Source: an uncultured Bacteroidota bacterium (GTDB taxonomy: Bacteria; Bacteroidota; Bacteroidia; Chitinophagales; Saprospiraceae). From it: a stretch of 44,137 nucleotides of DNA. This document shows positions 11,093 through 19,501 of the stretch, in pieces (within the stretch, counting starts at the first letter, position 1; every line of letters begins with the position of its first letter). A program made the translations under genes and the position numbers. The notes beneath the pieces were generated by a model. That model saw nothing but the letters and a program-made list of their open reading frames with translations. It had not been told where the DNA came from and did not search any database. Location of the stretch: contig CACLQQ010000015.1 of the NCBI GenBank assembly GCA_902609095.1, positions 1-44,137 on the forward strand, in the 5' to 3' direction.

Positions 11093-12020
11093 ATTCTATA
11101 TGAAACAATGCATCACTATAGTGCACCACAGAAGCATTGTTGCGTCCTATGATATAACCACTATAATTAGAAATAATCTTCTTTACTTTATCTCCTTGGG
11201 GCGAATGAATTTCGCCCAATTTCGCTCCCTTGGATATTTTCACACCTGAGGATCTTGACCAGGTGAACAACCTAGCCTCCGTAACACGAACCCAAGAAGT
11301 TTTATGAATTTTAACAGGGGTATGTGGATTCGTTGGCGAATCACTTATCATTCCTAATGAGTGGAGCGTCCGTAATACCTCATTGTAACCAGTTTCTATA
11401 GACAACCCACAGAGACGCTGCGCCTCGCCTGTCTCGTATACTAATGTTGGAATTCCCATTTCATTAGCGGTTCTCCTAAATGACTTTGGTATATAGGATT
11501 TTTTGATCAAAAAATGGCTGGCAAATGACTGTGCTAAGGTGGCAGCCTCGATATCGTTGGTACTGAATCTAAACTGAGCATAGTTATGTCTGGATGCTCC
11601 ACCTGTATGCAAATCGATAGAATAATACACATGTGGTAATACCTTTTTAGCTAATACTGATGCCACTCTTAACGCTAATGATCCGGACGATGATCCAGGG
11701 AAACTTCGATTCAAATCCTTACCATCAGGAACATCTCTATTAAAATTAATGAATCCATTAACATTGAGTAATGGAACCATTACAACACTTCCATTTAATA
11801 GATTTTTCAACTTGCTCGAGGTAAGAAATCGTCTCACTATCTGCACACCATTGATTTCATCTCCATGTGGTCCTGCCAAAATAAGTACGGATGGCCCTTC
11901 TATCTCTGATCTATGTACATATTCCTGTATGTTTATCCGAGTTCCAGATGGCAATCGACTTATATTAAAGTCGACCACACCAGACTGCCCTAACTCAGAT
12001 TGCTGCTTCTCCAATACCAT
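11079..12020 (-). CDS. M14-type succinylglutamate desuccinylase/aspartoacylase family protein
   Basis: A 313-residue zinc carboxypeptidase-fold deacylase. The zinc ligands are visible as H52 and E55 in GPHGDEINGV and H138 in SIDLHTGG. The catalytic glutamate is probably E196 in VYETGE. DLNRSFPG (about 102-109) contributes the substrate-binding Asn-Arg pair. The last 75 residues form a small beta domain of biotinyl/lipoyl-like appearance. AstE and aspartoacylase are the characterised relatives, but no arginine-succinyl pathway genes are present here. It starts two bases after rimK ends and overlaps dacB. A partner role with RimK, such as removing glutamate or processing a glutamyl product, is inference. 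Confidence 0.88.
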   Translation of the reverse strand: MVLEKQQSELGQSGVVDFNISRLPSGTRINIQEYVHRSEIEGPSVLILAGPHGDEINGVQIVRRFLTSSKLKNLLNGSVVMVPLLNVNGFINFNRDVPDGKDLNRSFPGSSSGSLALRVASVLAKKVLPHVYYSIDLHTGGASRHNYAQFRFSTNDIEAATLAQSFASHFLIKKSYIPKSFRRTANEMGIPTLVYETGEAQRLCGLSIETGYNEVLRTLHSLGMISDSPTNPHTPVKIHKTSWVRVTEARLFTWSRSSGVKISKGAKLGEIHSPQGDKVKKIISNYSGYIIGRNNASVVHYSDALFHIEYEYE

Positions 12021-12022
12021 CT

Positions 12023-12919
12023 TTATCCTTTATTAATTGACATCACCTTTCTCTCGATCAGCTGAATAATCTTCGTTGCTACATCAATCTTAGTGATCGT
12101 TTCTATCCCTTCTAAGCCTGGTGATGCATTCACCTCTAAAACTAATGGCCCTTCCTGAGACCTCAACATATCGACTCCCGCCACTTTTAGCCCCATATAT
12201 TTAGCGGCCGCAATCGCTGTTTTCTCCTCTTCTTCAGTTAATGCAATTTTTTCTCCATATCCACCTCTATGCAAATTAGATCGAAATTCTCCTTCTTGAG
12301 CTTGTCGCTTCATTGATGCTACTACCCTATTTTCGACTACCAGTGCCCTAATATCCATACCTGAGGATTCTGCAATAAACTCTTGCATAATCGACTTCTG
12401 CTTTAATCCTGATATCAACTCATGTGTTGCTCTCATAGCACTTTTGTCGTCAGTCTTGATTACACCTAATCCATGAGTGCCGCTCAACAGCTTGATGATC
12501 TTAGGAAACTCCTCGATAAGCTCTGACATACTATCCAAATCTTGAGGAGAGGAGATATAGACTGTCTTGGGCACCTTAACTCCTTTACTTGCTAGTAATT
12601 GTAGACAACTTAATTTATCTCGAGCCCTAAGCAATGCCTCCGCTCTAAGCACCGTATAGACGTCAATAGACTCAAAGTGTCTTATGACCGCCTCTCCCTG
12701 CTTAGTAACCGTATGACCTATTCTGGGGATAACTGCATCACACCCCTCTATCAATTGACCATAGTAATAGAGCTTATTCCCATCATTACTAACCAATAAA
12801 TTACAGTTGACATGATCTATAACTCGCACAAAATGCTTCCTTCGTCGAGCTGCATTAAAGAGACTCCTCGTGCTATATAATTCGGTACTACGTGATAATA
12901 TGAGGATGCGCATCGCCAC
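12023..12919 (-). CDS. rimK: RimK-type ATP-grasp alpha-L-glutamate ligase
   Basis: RimK enzymes add glutamates to the C-terminus of ribosomal protein bS6, or make poly-glutamate or related gamma/alpha peptides. The 298-residue protein has the N-terminal pre-ATP-grasp domain (RILILSRSTELYSTRSL), the ATP-grasp core with KLLSGTHGLGV, MQEFIAESSGMDIRALVV and the metal-binding VLEVNASPGLEGIE. The length matches E. coli RimK. It heads the rimK-M14-dacB run. The annotated ATG encodes MAMRIL; the second ATG (12913) aligns better with family N-termini (MRIL). It faces the MFS gene across a symmetric promoter region. Confidence 0.93.
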   Translation of the reverse strand: MAMRILILSRSTELYSTRSLFNAARRRKHFVRVIDHVNCNLLVSNDGNKLYYYGQLIEGCDAVIPRIGHTVTKQGEAVIRHFESIDVYTVLRAEALLRARDKLSCLQLLASKGVKVPKTVYISSPQDLDSMSELIEEFPKIIKLLSGTHGLGVIKTDDKSAMRATHELISGLKQKSIMQEFIAESSGMDIRALVVENRVVASMKRQAQEGEFRSNLHRGGYGEKIALTEEEEKTAIAAAKYMGLKVAGVDMLRSQEGPLVLEVNASPGLEGIETITKIDVATKIIQLIERKVMSINKG

Positions 12920-12929
12920 TTATAATAAC

Positions 12930-12978
12930 GCAAGATAAGAAGTGTTTTATGTATAACTCACTTATTCCCTTATCTTGC
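12930..12978. promoter_or_regulatory. Symmetric divergent promoter region (10-bp inverted repeat)
   Basis: GCAAGATAAG (12930-12939) and its exact complement CTTATCTTGC (12969-12978) are separated by 29 bases between the divergent rimK and MFS genes. Each arm contains TATCTTGC reading outward, a near match to the Bacteroidota -7 box TAnnTTTG, so each arm may be the -7 element of one gene. The predicted starts would fall near 12925 for rimK and 12983 for the transporter, both before the ATGs. It could equally be a two-half-site operator. Confidence 0.45.
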
Positions 12979-13000
12979 CCTCAACTGATTAGCCTTATCT

Positions 13001-14299
13001 ATGAATACAGACCTTCTTTTAGATGATAAAAAGATCATTAGAGCTTGGGCTATTTTTGATTGGGCCAATTCGGCTTACTCATTAGTCATCTCAACTGCTA
13101 TATTTCCGATTTACTTTATAGCTGTTGCACCAGAATATTTGGATTTCCTTGGATTGGAATTGAGCAGTTCATCAGTCTATTCATATTCAATTGCCTTTGC
13201 ATATGTCTTAATCGCCATAGTAGCTCCCATGTTAGGGGGGATTGCTGATTTTGGGAATAAGAGATTGACCTTCTTGAAGGCATTTACTACAATCGGAGCC
13301 TTATCATGCATGTGCTTGTATTTCTTCTCAAGTGAATTAACAGTTTGGGGAGGAACTGCTGCATTTGTTATTTCGACTGTAGGCTTCGCAGGCAGCTTGA
13401 TTTTTTATGATTCATTCTTACCTAATATTGCAAGTAAATCCAACTATGATAAGGTTAGCGCTATCGGTTATGCCTATGGTTATATAGGCAGTGTTATCTT
13501 ACTATTATTCATCCTGTTCATGAGTCAGAAGCCAGAATTGTTTGGATTCGCTTCTGATAGCTCTTTGCCGTATCGCATTGGTTTTGTTTTAGTTGGTGTA
13601 TGGTGGCTAGGGTTCGCACAGATTACGTTTAGAAAAATGCCTCAGGATAATAACAAGCGGCTGCCATCTGGATTTGTCAGAAGCGGATATAAAGAACTTC
13701 TTGCAGCGTTTAAAGATCTGCGTGGGGATAAGAATCTCTTGTACTTCCTTGGCTCCTTTTTCTTCTATAGTGCAGGTGTTCAGACGGTTATTTACTTAGC
13801 AACAATTTTCGCAGAACAGGAATTAAATTTCAGCAGTAGTGAATTGATTTTAACGGTTCTTCTACTCCAAGTCGTGGCCATTTTTGGAGCCTATGTTTTT
13901 GCCAAAATAGCTAAGTCAAAAGGTAGCAAAAAGACACTTATAGTTTTAATTCTCATTTGGATGTTGATTTGTTTAGCAGCCTATTTTACAAGGTCCAAAA
14001 TGTTATTTTACCTGATATCGTTCTTTGTGGGATTAGTATTGGGAGGCATTCAGTCTACCTCTCGGGCAGGATATACTAAGCTGCTTAAATCTGGTGAAGA
14101 TGACTTGAGTTCATTTTATAGCTTCTATGATGTATTATTTTATCTGTCAGTAGTCTTTGGAACTTTCGCTTTTGGATTAGTTAATCAATTGACACAAAAC
14201 ATTAGGTATAGCGTACTTACATTAGTCATCTTCTTTATGATTGCTATTGTACTATTAGCACCGATGAAGTTTAAAGAAATGGTAAGCACTGATGTTTAA
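13001..14299 (+). CDS. MFS transporter, UMF1/Atg22-like family
   Basis: A 432-residue inner-membrane transporter with about 12 hydrophobic segments. The N-terminal RAWAIFDWANSAYSLVISTAIFPIYF region is the hallmark of the UMF1 family (fungal vacuolar Atg22-like efflux permeases). A further family feature is GGIADFGNKRLTFL after the second segment and VGLVLGGIQSTSRAGYTKLL in the second half. The substrate is unknown; fungal Atg22 exports amino acids from vacuoles, but this cannot be transferred safely. It is divergent from rimK and overlaps the 3' end of the convergent lipoprotein gene by 4 bases. Confidence 0.88.
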   Translation: MNTDLLLDDKKIIRAWAIFDWANSAYSLVISTAIFPIYFIAVAPEYLDFLGLELSSSSVYSYSIAFAYVLIAIVAPMLGGIADFGNKRLTFLKAFTTIGALSCMCLYFFSSELTVWGGTAAFVISTVGFAGSLIFYDSFLPNIASKSNYDKVSAIGYAYGYIGSVILLLFILFMSQKPELFGFASDSSLPYRIGFVLVGVWWLGFAQITFRKMPQDNNKRLPSGFVRSGYKELLAAFKDLRGDKNLLYFLGSFFFYSAGVQTVIYLATIFAEQELNFSSSELILTVLLLQVVAIFGAYVFAKIAKSKGSKKTLIVLILIWMLICLAAYFTRSKMLFYLISFFVGLVLGGIQSTSRAGYTKLLKSGEDDLSSFYSFYDVLFYLSVVFGTFAFGLVNQLTQNIRYSVLTLVIFFMIAIVLLAPMKFKEMVSTDV

Positions 14300-15762
14300 T
14301 CTATAAATTCATAACATCCAATATCAGGGGTCATAGCATCTCTCAGATTCCCAATTATATCAATCTGTAATTGAGGGAGTGGAACACCAGCATTTCGAGC
14401 AACCGAAGATGTATCTAAGCTAAAAACACTTTGCGCTTCTCCCAAGAAAAGGTCTCCTTCTGGATTGATGATACAACCGTCACATATTGAAGCAAAATCA
14501 AAGTCATTTTCCGACTCATCAACTTTAAGAATTGTCTGATTTAAAGAAATATTAAGCAATTCTGCATCAGAACCTTCTGTCGCGTCAATTATAAGTACTT
14601 CATTGGGGTTGGATCCAGTAAATATGGAGTTGCAAACCTTTAACGTCAATGGTCTCAGAGCAATTTTATTACAATTAGGATCCAAACATTGGAAGTTGTC
14701 CATATATATTGCTGGCCGGTCATTTATATTATTAGCAAGAGTCACATAATTCACTTGATAGCGACCTCCTGAGCTTAAGAGCACACTCTGAGCTCCGTTA
14801 TTATAGAATAGACTATTATTTATCTCCGCTTCTGCATTCACCCCTATGAATCCTGCATTTGAAGTATTGTGAATGATGGTTTGCTCAACAAGAACTTGTG
14901 AGGCACTATCGGCTCTGAGGCCAATTATGCTATTCTTGATAATCACATTAGAGAAGCGATTATCCTTACTCCCACCCAGGAGTCTAATTCCGGCCCATTG
15001 ACCAGGCACATCTGCAAAACTCGCTTCTAATCGATCTCCTTGAAACACTACTGGTTCATCAAGAGTGCCCACAACATCTATAGAACCGTTCTCGAGAAAG
15101 AACAATCCTCCATCATTTAATATCTGATCATCAACTCGTGCGATTCCACCATGAACATGTATCTGTGTTCCTGGTGCAATAGTCAATCCACAACTGTCTA
15201 TGAATAAGAGACCGTAGATTACATATGGTTTCGGGTCATCCCAAAATATATTCCCATTTCCACAAGTCAAGCCGAGTATCCGACCCTGTGCATCTCTCGA
15301 AGGGAAGTAGTTAGCGTTTTGCCCCCAGGCTTCAAGATGAATTTGGCTCATGAATGAGCCATCAGTTACCACGTCTATAGCTTCGCTGATTACGAATGGA
15401 CTTAGTGATAATGGCTCGTCAGGATCAACTGTAACCTCAACAAATATCCAGACGCTGTCTAACGCATTAATACGAATATCGATGAATGATTCACCAGGCA
15501 CACCATCCACGTTTATCCTAAACTTGGAATTTGATTGGGCTAATTTGATTTGATCAATCGTTATGTTCTCCTGTGATAGGTTCTTAATATTCACAGATCG
15601 AGTTATACTCCCTATTTCCGTAAAAACCGTATCGAAACGAATCGTATCAAGTGAAAAACTTATATCAGTAGAGCTACTTGGCACAAACTCTTCATCAAAG
15701 CAGCTAGCCAGAAATATCATCATAAAAACACTTAATGTGAATAACTTAAGAAACACATGCAT
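14296..15762 (-). CDS. Lipoprotein with right-handed parallel beta-helix repeats
   Basis: I place the start at the ATG ending at 15762 (MHVFLKLFTL), because it gives a classic lipoprotein signal peptide with lipobox LASC and lipidated C21. An upstream ATG at 15843 would put 27 charged residues before it. Residues about 160-400 show repeats typical of parallel beta-helices (GIRLLGGSKDNRFSNVIIKNS, then GLRADSASQVLVEQTIIHN, and so on). The C-terminus has DIGCYEF, common in Bacteroidota surface proteins with this fold. An N-terminal Ig-like part (residues 30-120) precedes the helix. It is likely surface-exposed or periplasmic and polysaccharide-binding, but no catalytic residues are identified. 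Confidence 0.85.
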   Translation of the reverse strand: MHVFLKLFTLSVFMMIFLASCFDEEFVPSSSTDISFSLDTIRFDTVFTEIGSITRSVNIKNLSQENITIDQIKLAQSNSKFRINVDGVPGESFIDIRINALDSVWIFVEVTVDPDEPLSLSPFVISEAIDVVTDGSFMSQIHLEAWGQNANYFPSRDAQGRILGLTCGNGNIFWDDPKPYVIYGLLFIDSCGLTIAPGTQIHVHGGIARVDDQILNDGGLFFLENGSIDVVGTLDEPVVFQGDRLEASFADVPGQWAGIRLLGGSKDNRFSNVIIKNSIIGLRADSASQVLVEQTIIHNTSNAGFIGVNAEAEINNSLFYNNGAQSVLLSSGGRYQVNYVTLANNINDRPAIYMDNFQCLDPNCNKIALRPLTLKVCNSIFTGSNPNEVLIIDATEGSDAELLNISLNQTILKVDESENDFDFASICDGCIINPEGDLFLGEAQSVFSLDTSSVARNAGVPLPQLQIDIIGNLRDAMTPDIGCYEFID

Positions 15763-15881
15763 TTTCTGATTTCTCTCGTAAGATTTATTCAATTTTGATG
15801 TTTTATTTATGTCTTGACTAATAATGCGAAGATAGCACACCAAGTTTGCTCAGACAGTACTGAAATCATTTTATAATAGAA

Positions 15882-16586
15882 GTGAACGAAGCAATTAACT
15901 CTCCCCATATAGACTTTATTATACCTGCCGTCAATGAAGAACATTCTATCGGTAAAGTAATCAATGATATTCCAAAAGATATCACTCGACATATCATTGT
16001 CTGTAATAATGGGAGCACAGATCGCACTAAGGAGGTAGCATTAGAAGCTGGGGCAATAGTTGTAGATGAGTCGAAGTCAGGTTATGGTCAAGCATGTCTC
16101 AAAGGAATGGAATACTTACAGGACCTATCTGAAAAGCCAGACATAGTGGTATTCTTAGATGGCGATTACAGTGACTATCCGGAGCATGCCACTGAGCTTA
16201 TAAAACCAATTACTAATGAGGGGTTTGATATGGTTATCGGTTCTCGTATCACAGGGGATTTACAACCTGGCTCGATGACAGTGCCGCAAGTGTTTGGTAA
16301 CTGGCTCGCGACTACGCTGATCAAGATTATCTATAACTACGATTTTTCGGATTTAGGTCCATTCAGAGCTATTAGATATCAAGCACTAATAGATATAGAT
16401 ATGCAAGACAAAGATTATGGTTGGACTGTAGAAATGCAAGTTAAAGCAGCCAAGATGGGATTACGATGTACTGAGATCCCAATAAATTATAGAAGGAGAA
16501 TTGGAACTTCAAAGGTGTCTGGAACGATTAGAGGCACCATATTGGCGGGACACAAGATTCTTTGGACCATATTTAAACATATTTAA
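15882..16586 (+). CDS. Family 2 glycosyltransferase (dolichyl-phosphate mannose synthase-like)
   Basis: A 234-residue GT2 enzyme of GT-A fold. DFIIPAVNEE is the nucleotide-binding start, NNGSTD follows, FLDGDYSDYP holds the DxD-type metal site and the YGWTVEMQ segment is the acceptor/base region. There is no C-terminal membrane anchor. The start is GTG: the upstream frame closes at 15861-15863 with no ATG in between. The stop lies inside the second copy of a 10-bp tandem repeat. It is first of three same-strand glycosyltransferases, so it probably transfers a sugar from a nucleotide donor to a polyprenyl phosphate or glycolipid. Donor and product are unknown. Confidence 0.9.
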   Translation: MNEAINSPHIDFIIPAVNEEHSIGKVINDIPKDITRHIIVCNNGSTDRTKEVALEAGAIVVDESKSGYGQACLKGMEYLQDLSEKPDIVVFLDGDYSDYPEHATELIKPITNEGFDMVIGSRITGDLQPGSMTVPQVFGNWLATTLIKIIYNYDFSDLGPFRAIRYQALIDIDMQDKDYGWTVEMQVKAAKMGLRCTEIPINYRRRIGTSKVSGTIRGTILAGHKILWTIFKHI

Positions 16587-16607
16587 ACATATTTAAACAT
16601 ATTTAAA
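16568..16607. repeat. Four tandem copies of a 10-bp unit
   Basis: The unit CATATTTAAA occurs four times head to tail without mismatch. The unit length is not a multiple of three, so the reading frame changes copy by copy, and the GT2 stop codon (16584-16586) is supplied by the second copy. Loss down to one copy would extend the protein by about ten residues. The run fills most of the space before the next glycosyltransferase. Confidence 0.95.
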
Positions 16608-16636
16608 TTATTTACTATTTATATACTACATAGTTG

Positions 16637-18127
16637 ATGTTGCAGATAGTTGGAGAGATCATATTGGTAGTTTATGCCGTATCAATCGTCCTAATCACGG
16701 TTTATTGTTTGATGCAATTCCATCTCCTATATTACTATAAGAAATATAAAAATCAAATCTCCTCAGATCTTGACAGTCAAGGTAAAACGACTGAGTCATG
16801 GCCTATGGTTACTATTCAGTTGCCTATATATAACGAGCTTTATGTAACACCCAGATTATTAGAAGCTATTGCTCAATTAGATTATCCAAAGGATTGCTAC
16901 GAAATTCATGTCCTTGATGATAGTACCGATGAAACAAAAGAGTTACTGTCGAAAGAGGTTGAATATTATAAAGCACGGGGATTTAACATCTCTCATATAA
17001 CCAGAACTGATCGTAGAGGTTACAAAGCTGGTGCTCTAAAAGATGCTATGCCTATCGCTCAGGGAGAATTCATAGCCATATTTGATGCAGATTTTCTTCC
17101 AAAAGTAAATTTCTTAAAAGAAACGATCAAACACTTCAATCATCCTAAAGTAGGAGTGATTCAAACTCGGTGGACCCATCTCAATCAAGATTACTCCCTC
17201 TTGACTAAAGTACAGGCATTTCAACTGAACGTTCACTTTACAGTAGAGCAGCTGGGACGAAAAGCAGGGAACTTGTTCCTTCAGTTCAATGGTACTGCCG
17301 GGGTTTGGCGTAAAGAGTGTATCATCGATGCAGGTGGATGGGAAGCAGATACATTAACAGAAGATTTAGATCTAAGTTACCGAGCACAATTAGGAGGTTG
17401 GGAAATTAAATATTTAGAAAACACTACATCTCCGGCGGAACTCCCGGCAGAGATTAATGGCTTGAAGTCTCAGCAATATCGTTGGATGAAAGGAGGTGCT
17501 GAAACTGCGAAGAAGCTAATTCCTAAAGTATGGTCGTCGAATTTGAGTTTTGTTAAAAAAATCCACGCTACCACTCATTTGTTAGGCTCTTCGGTCTTTA
17601 TTGTGGTATTCATACTTGGATTTATTAGTGTACCATTAGCATTCTTATTAACACCTCTGGGAATAGCTTCAGGGAGGTTTGCCATTTTTTTGGTGAGTCT
17701 GTTATCTATCCTAATCGTATACTATATCGCTAATGTTGAGGTAGCATGGAAAAGAGAAAATAAACTCAAGATGATCTTTAAATTCATCTGTCTTTTTCCA
17801 ATTTTTCTGAGTCTATCGATGGGATTATCCTTTCATAATTCACTGGCAGTCATCCAGGGCTACTTAGGTAAGAAGACTGCTTTTGTCAGAACACCAAAGT
17901 TTGATATCCTCAAAGTCAGTGATCGATTCATTCAAAAAAAGTACTTCGATCAAAGAATGCAATCCTCTGCGATAGTTGAAGGTGTTTTGTCTATTTACTT
18001 CGGTTCGGGTTTTGCATATGGGATATGGACTGGAGCGAATTCATTTGCACCTATGCATTTATTGTTGATGATAGGATACGGCCTTTTATTCTACTACTCT
18101 ATCAAAAGTTTATCTTACAAAGCATAA
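16637..18127 (+). CDS. Membrane family 2 glycosyltransferase (cellulose synthase/CslA-like)
   Basis: A processive-type GT2 of about 496 residues. It has an N-terminal membrane segment (about 5-30), a cytosolic GT-A domain and several C-terminal membrane segments (about 310-355, 380-405, 455-495). Motifs in order are DDST (about 95), DAD (about 150), TEDLDLSYR (about 241) and QQYRW (about 280), the D,D,D,QxxRW set of cellulose/mannan/glucan synthases. The ATG at 16637 is preferred over a TTG one codon earlier. There is no PilZ domain and no bcsB/bcsC neighbour, so this is not a cellulose operon. It probably builds a beta-linked glycan or extends a glycolipid; the sugar is not known. Confidence 0.9.
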   Translation: MLQIVGEIILVVYAVSIVLITVYCLMQFHLLYYYKKYKNQISSDLDSQGKTTESWPMVTIQLPIYNELYVTPRLLEAIAQLDYPKDCYEIHVLDDSTDETKELLSKEVEYYKARGFNISHITRTDRRGYKAGALKDAMPIAQGEFIAIFDADFLPKVNFLKETIKHFNHPKVGVIQTRWTHLNQDYSLLTKVQAFQLNVHFTVEQLGRKAGNLFLQFNGTAGVWRKECIIDAGGWEADTLTEDLDLSYRAQLGGWEIKYLENTTSPAELPAEINGLKSQQYRWMKGGAETAKKLIPKVWSSNLSFVKKIHATTHLLGSSVFIVVFILGFISVPLAFLLTPLGIASGRFAIFLVSLLSILIVYYIANVEVAWKRENKLKMIFKFICLFPIFLSLSMGLSFHNSLAVIQGYLGKKTAFVRTPKFDILKVSDRFIQKKYFDQRMQSSAIVEGVLSIYFGSGFAYGIWTGANSFAPMHLLLMIGYGLLFYYSIKSLSYKA

Positions 18128-18160
18128 CACAGCGTTCTCATCGCTTCTAAGTCATGCAAA

Positions 18161-19477
18161 TTGGAATATAACATACAGCACTTTATTCTTGCCGCAATAT
18201 TCGTAGTCTGTATCGCTTACATTGGCTATATACCTGAGCAAGGTGACTTCTATCACATCATTATTCCCTATACTGTTCTTTTTGGGTGTTATATCACATT
18301 ATTATATCAAAGGGTATCCTTTAATCTCCTTCTATTCAATGCCATAGTGGCAAGATTTATACTCATTTTTGCCTTCCCCAATCTCTCCGATGACATATAT
18401 CGCTTTATTTGGGATGGAAGACTTATTCATATGGGTATTAGTCCATATGCATTCTTGCCAAATGAATTAGTTGGAACTTCAAGTCTACTAACATCTGAGC
18501 TGTTTAATGAATTAAACTCTCCTGAATACTACTCATTATATCCTCCAATTGCTCAATTATTCAATTATATCTCCACGACTCTGTCAAGCCAATCTTTCTT
18601 GTTAGAAGCTATTATCTATAAGTCATTACTATTGTCAAGTGACTTAATACTATTAAGAGTGTTGTATCTTTTATTCAAAATGATTCAGATACCACTCAAT
18701 CATATGTTCATATATGCACTTAATCCACTAATAATCATTGAAATCAACGGCAATGTACACTTTGAAGGGGTAATGATTTTGTTTTTAGCGATAAGCTTAT
18801 ATTATATAAAGGGAAGAAGAGCAACTTATGCTGGTGCAGCTTTAGGCCTCTCTGTAGCAAGTAAAATGCTACCATTAATGTATTCTCTAAGTATATTTTG
18901 TTTCTCCCAAACAAAAGAAAGAAAATATCTAGTCTCAGGAGCAATGATGAGTTCAGTAGTCCTCTTCCTACCCGCACTGGTGGAATTTGGACAGGCTAGC
19001 TCCAATATTCTTACAAGCTTAGATCTCTACGTAAAGAAATTTGAGTTTAATGGCAGCATATATTATTTGCTCCGATTTATCGGGTATAGAATTTATGGCT
19101 TTAATACTATACACATCTGGGGACCATTCCTTAGTGTTTTTGCATTAGTGAGCATTCTCTTTATCTCAGTAAAAACTAAGTTCAATGATTATTCAAGTTT
19201 GATGAATACGATTCTATGGATCACTATTATATTCTTAATAACTTCCAGGACTGTTCATCCTTGGTATCTATCACTAGCAATTTTCAGCTGTATGTTCACA
19301 CGATTTAGGTTTCCGATTGTATGGTCGCATCTGATCTTCTTAAGCTATATTAACTATAGCTATCAGGTCAATCAAGAGAATCTGACAATTGTATTTATTG
19401 AGTACGCTGTCTTACTCGTTATTATGTTTTATGAACTTAAACTAATAAAGCCCCAATTCAACGACTCGAGGCCTTGA
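18161..19477 (+). CDS. Polytopic GT-C type glycosyltransferase (mannosyltransferase-like)
   Basis: A 438-residue protein with about ten hydrophobic helices. The first large periplasmic loop carries SDDIYRFIWDGR (D77, D78), the acidic motif of polyprenyl-phosphate-sugar-dependent GT-C enzymes. TSRTVHPWYLSLAI near the C-terminus is also typical. Between the previous stop (18127) and the body of the protein there is no in-frame ATG, so the TTG at 18161 is the best start. Its likely lipid-linked sugar donor could be made by the DPM1-like enzyme encoded two genes upstream. The acceptor and sugar are not determined. Confidence 0.85.
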   Translation: MEYNIQHFILAAIFVVCIAYIGYIPEQGDFYHIIIPYTVLFGCYITLLYQRVSFNLLLFNAIVARFILIFAFPNLSDDIYRFIWDGRLIHMGISPYAFLPNELVGTSSLLTSELFNELNSPEYYSLYPPIAQLFNYISTTLSSQSFLLEAIIYKSLLLSSDLILLRVLYLLFKMIQIPLNHMFIYALNPLIIIEINGNVHFEGVMILFLAISLYYIKGRRATYAGAALGLSVASKMLPLMYSLSIFCFSQTKERKYLVSGAMMSSVVLFLPALVEFGQASSNILTSLDLYVKKFEFNGSIYYLLRFIGYRIYGFNTIHIWGPFLSVFALVSILFISVKTKFNDYSSLMNTILWITIIFLITSRTVHPWYLSLAIFSCMFTRFRFPIVWSHLIFLSYINYSYQVNQENLTIVFIEYAVLLVIMFYELKLIKPQFNDSRP

Positions 19478-19501
19478 TAAATTATTGAAACAGACTCTGT
19501 T

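Noticed and set aside
15763-15843. Longer start for the beta-helix lipoprotein
   Set aside because: The 27 extra residues are polar and would precede, and so disable, a clear lipoprotein signal peptide.
16568-16607. CRISPR array
   Set aside because: The units are 10 bp with no spacers and no cas genes are present.
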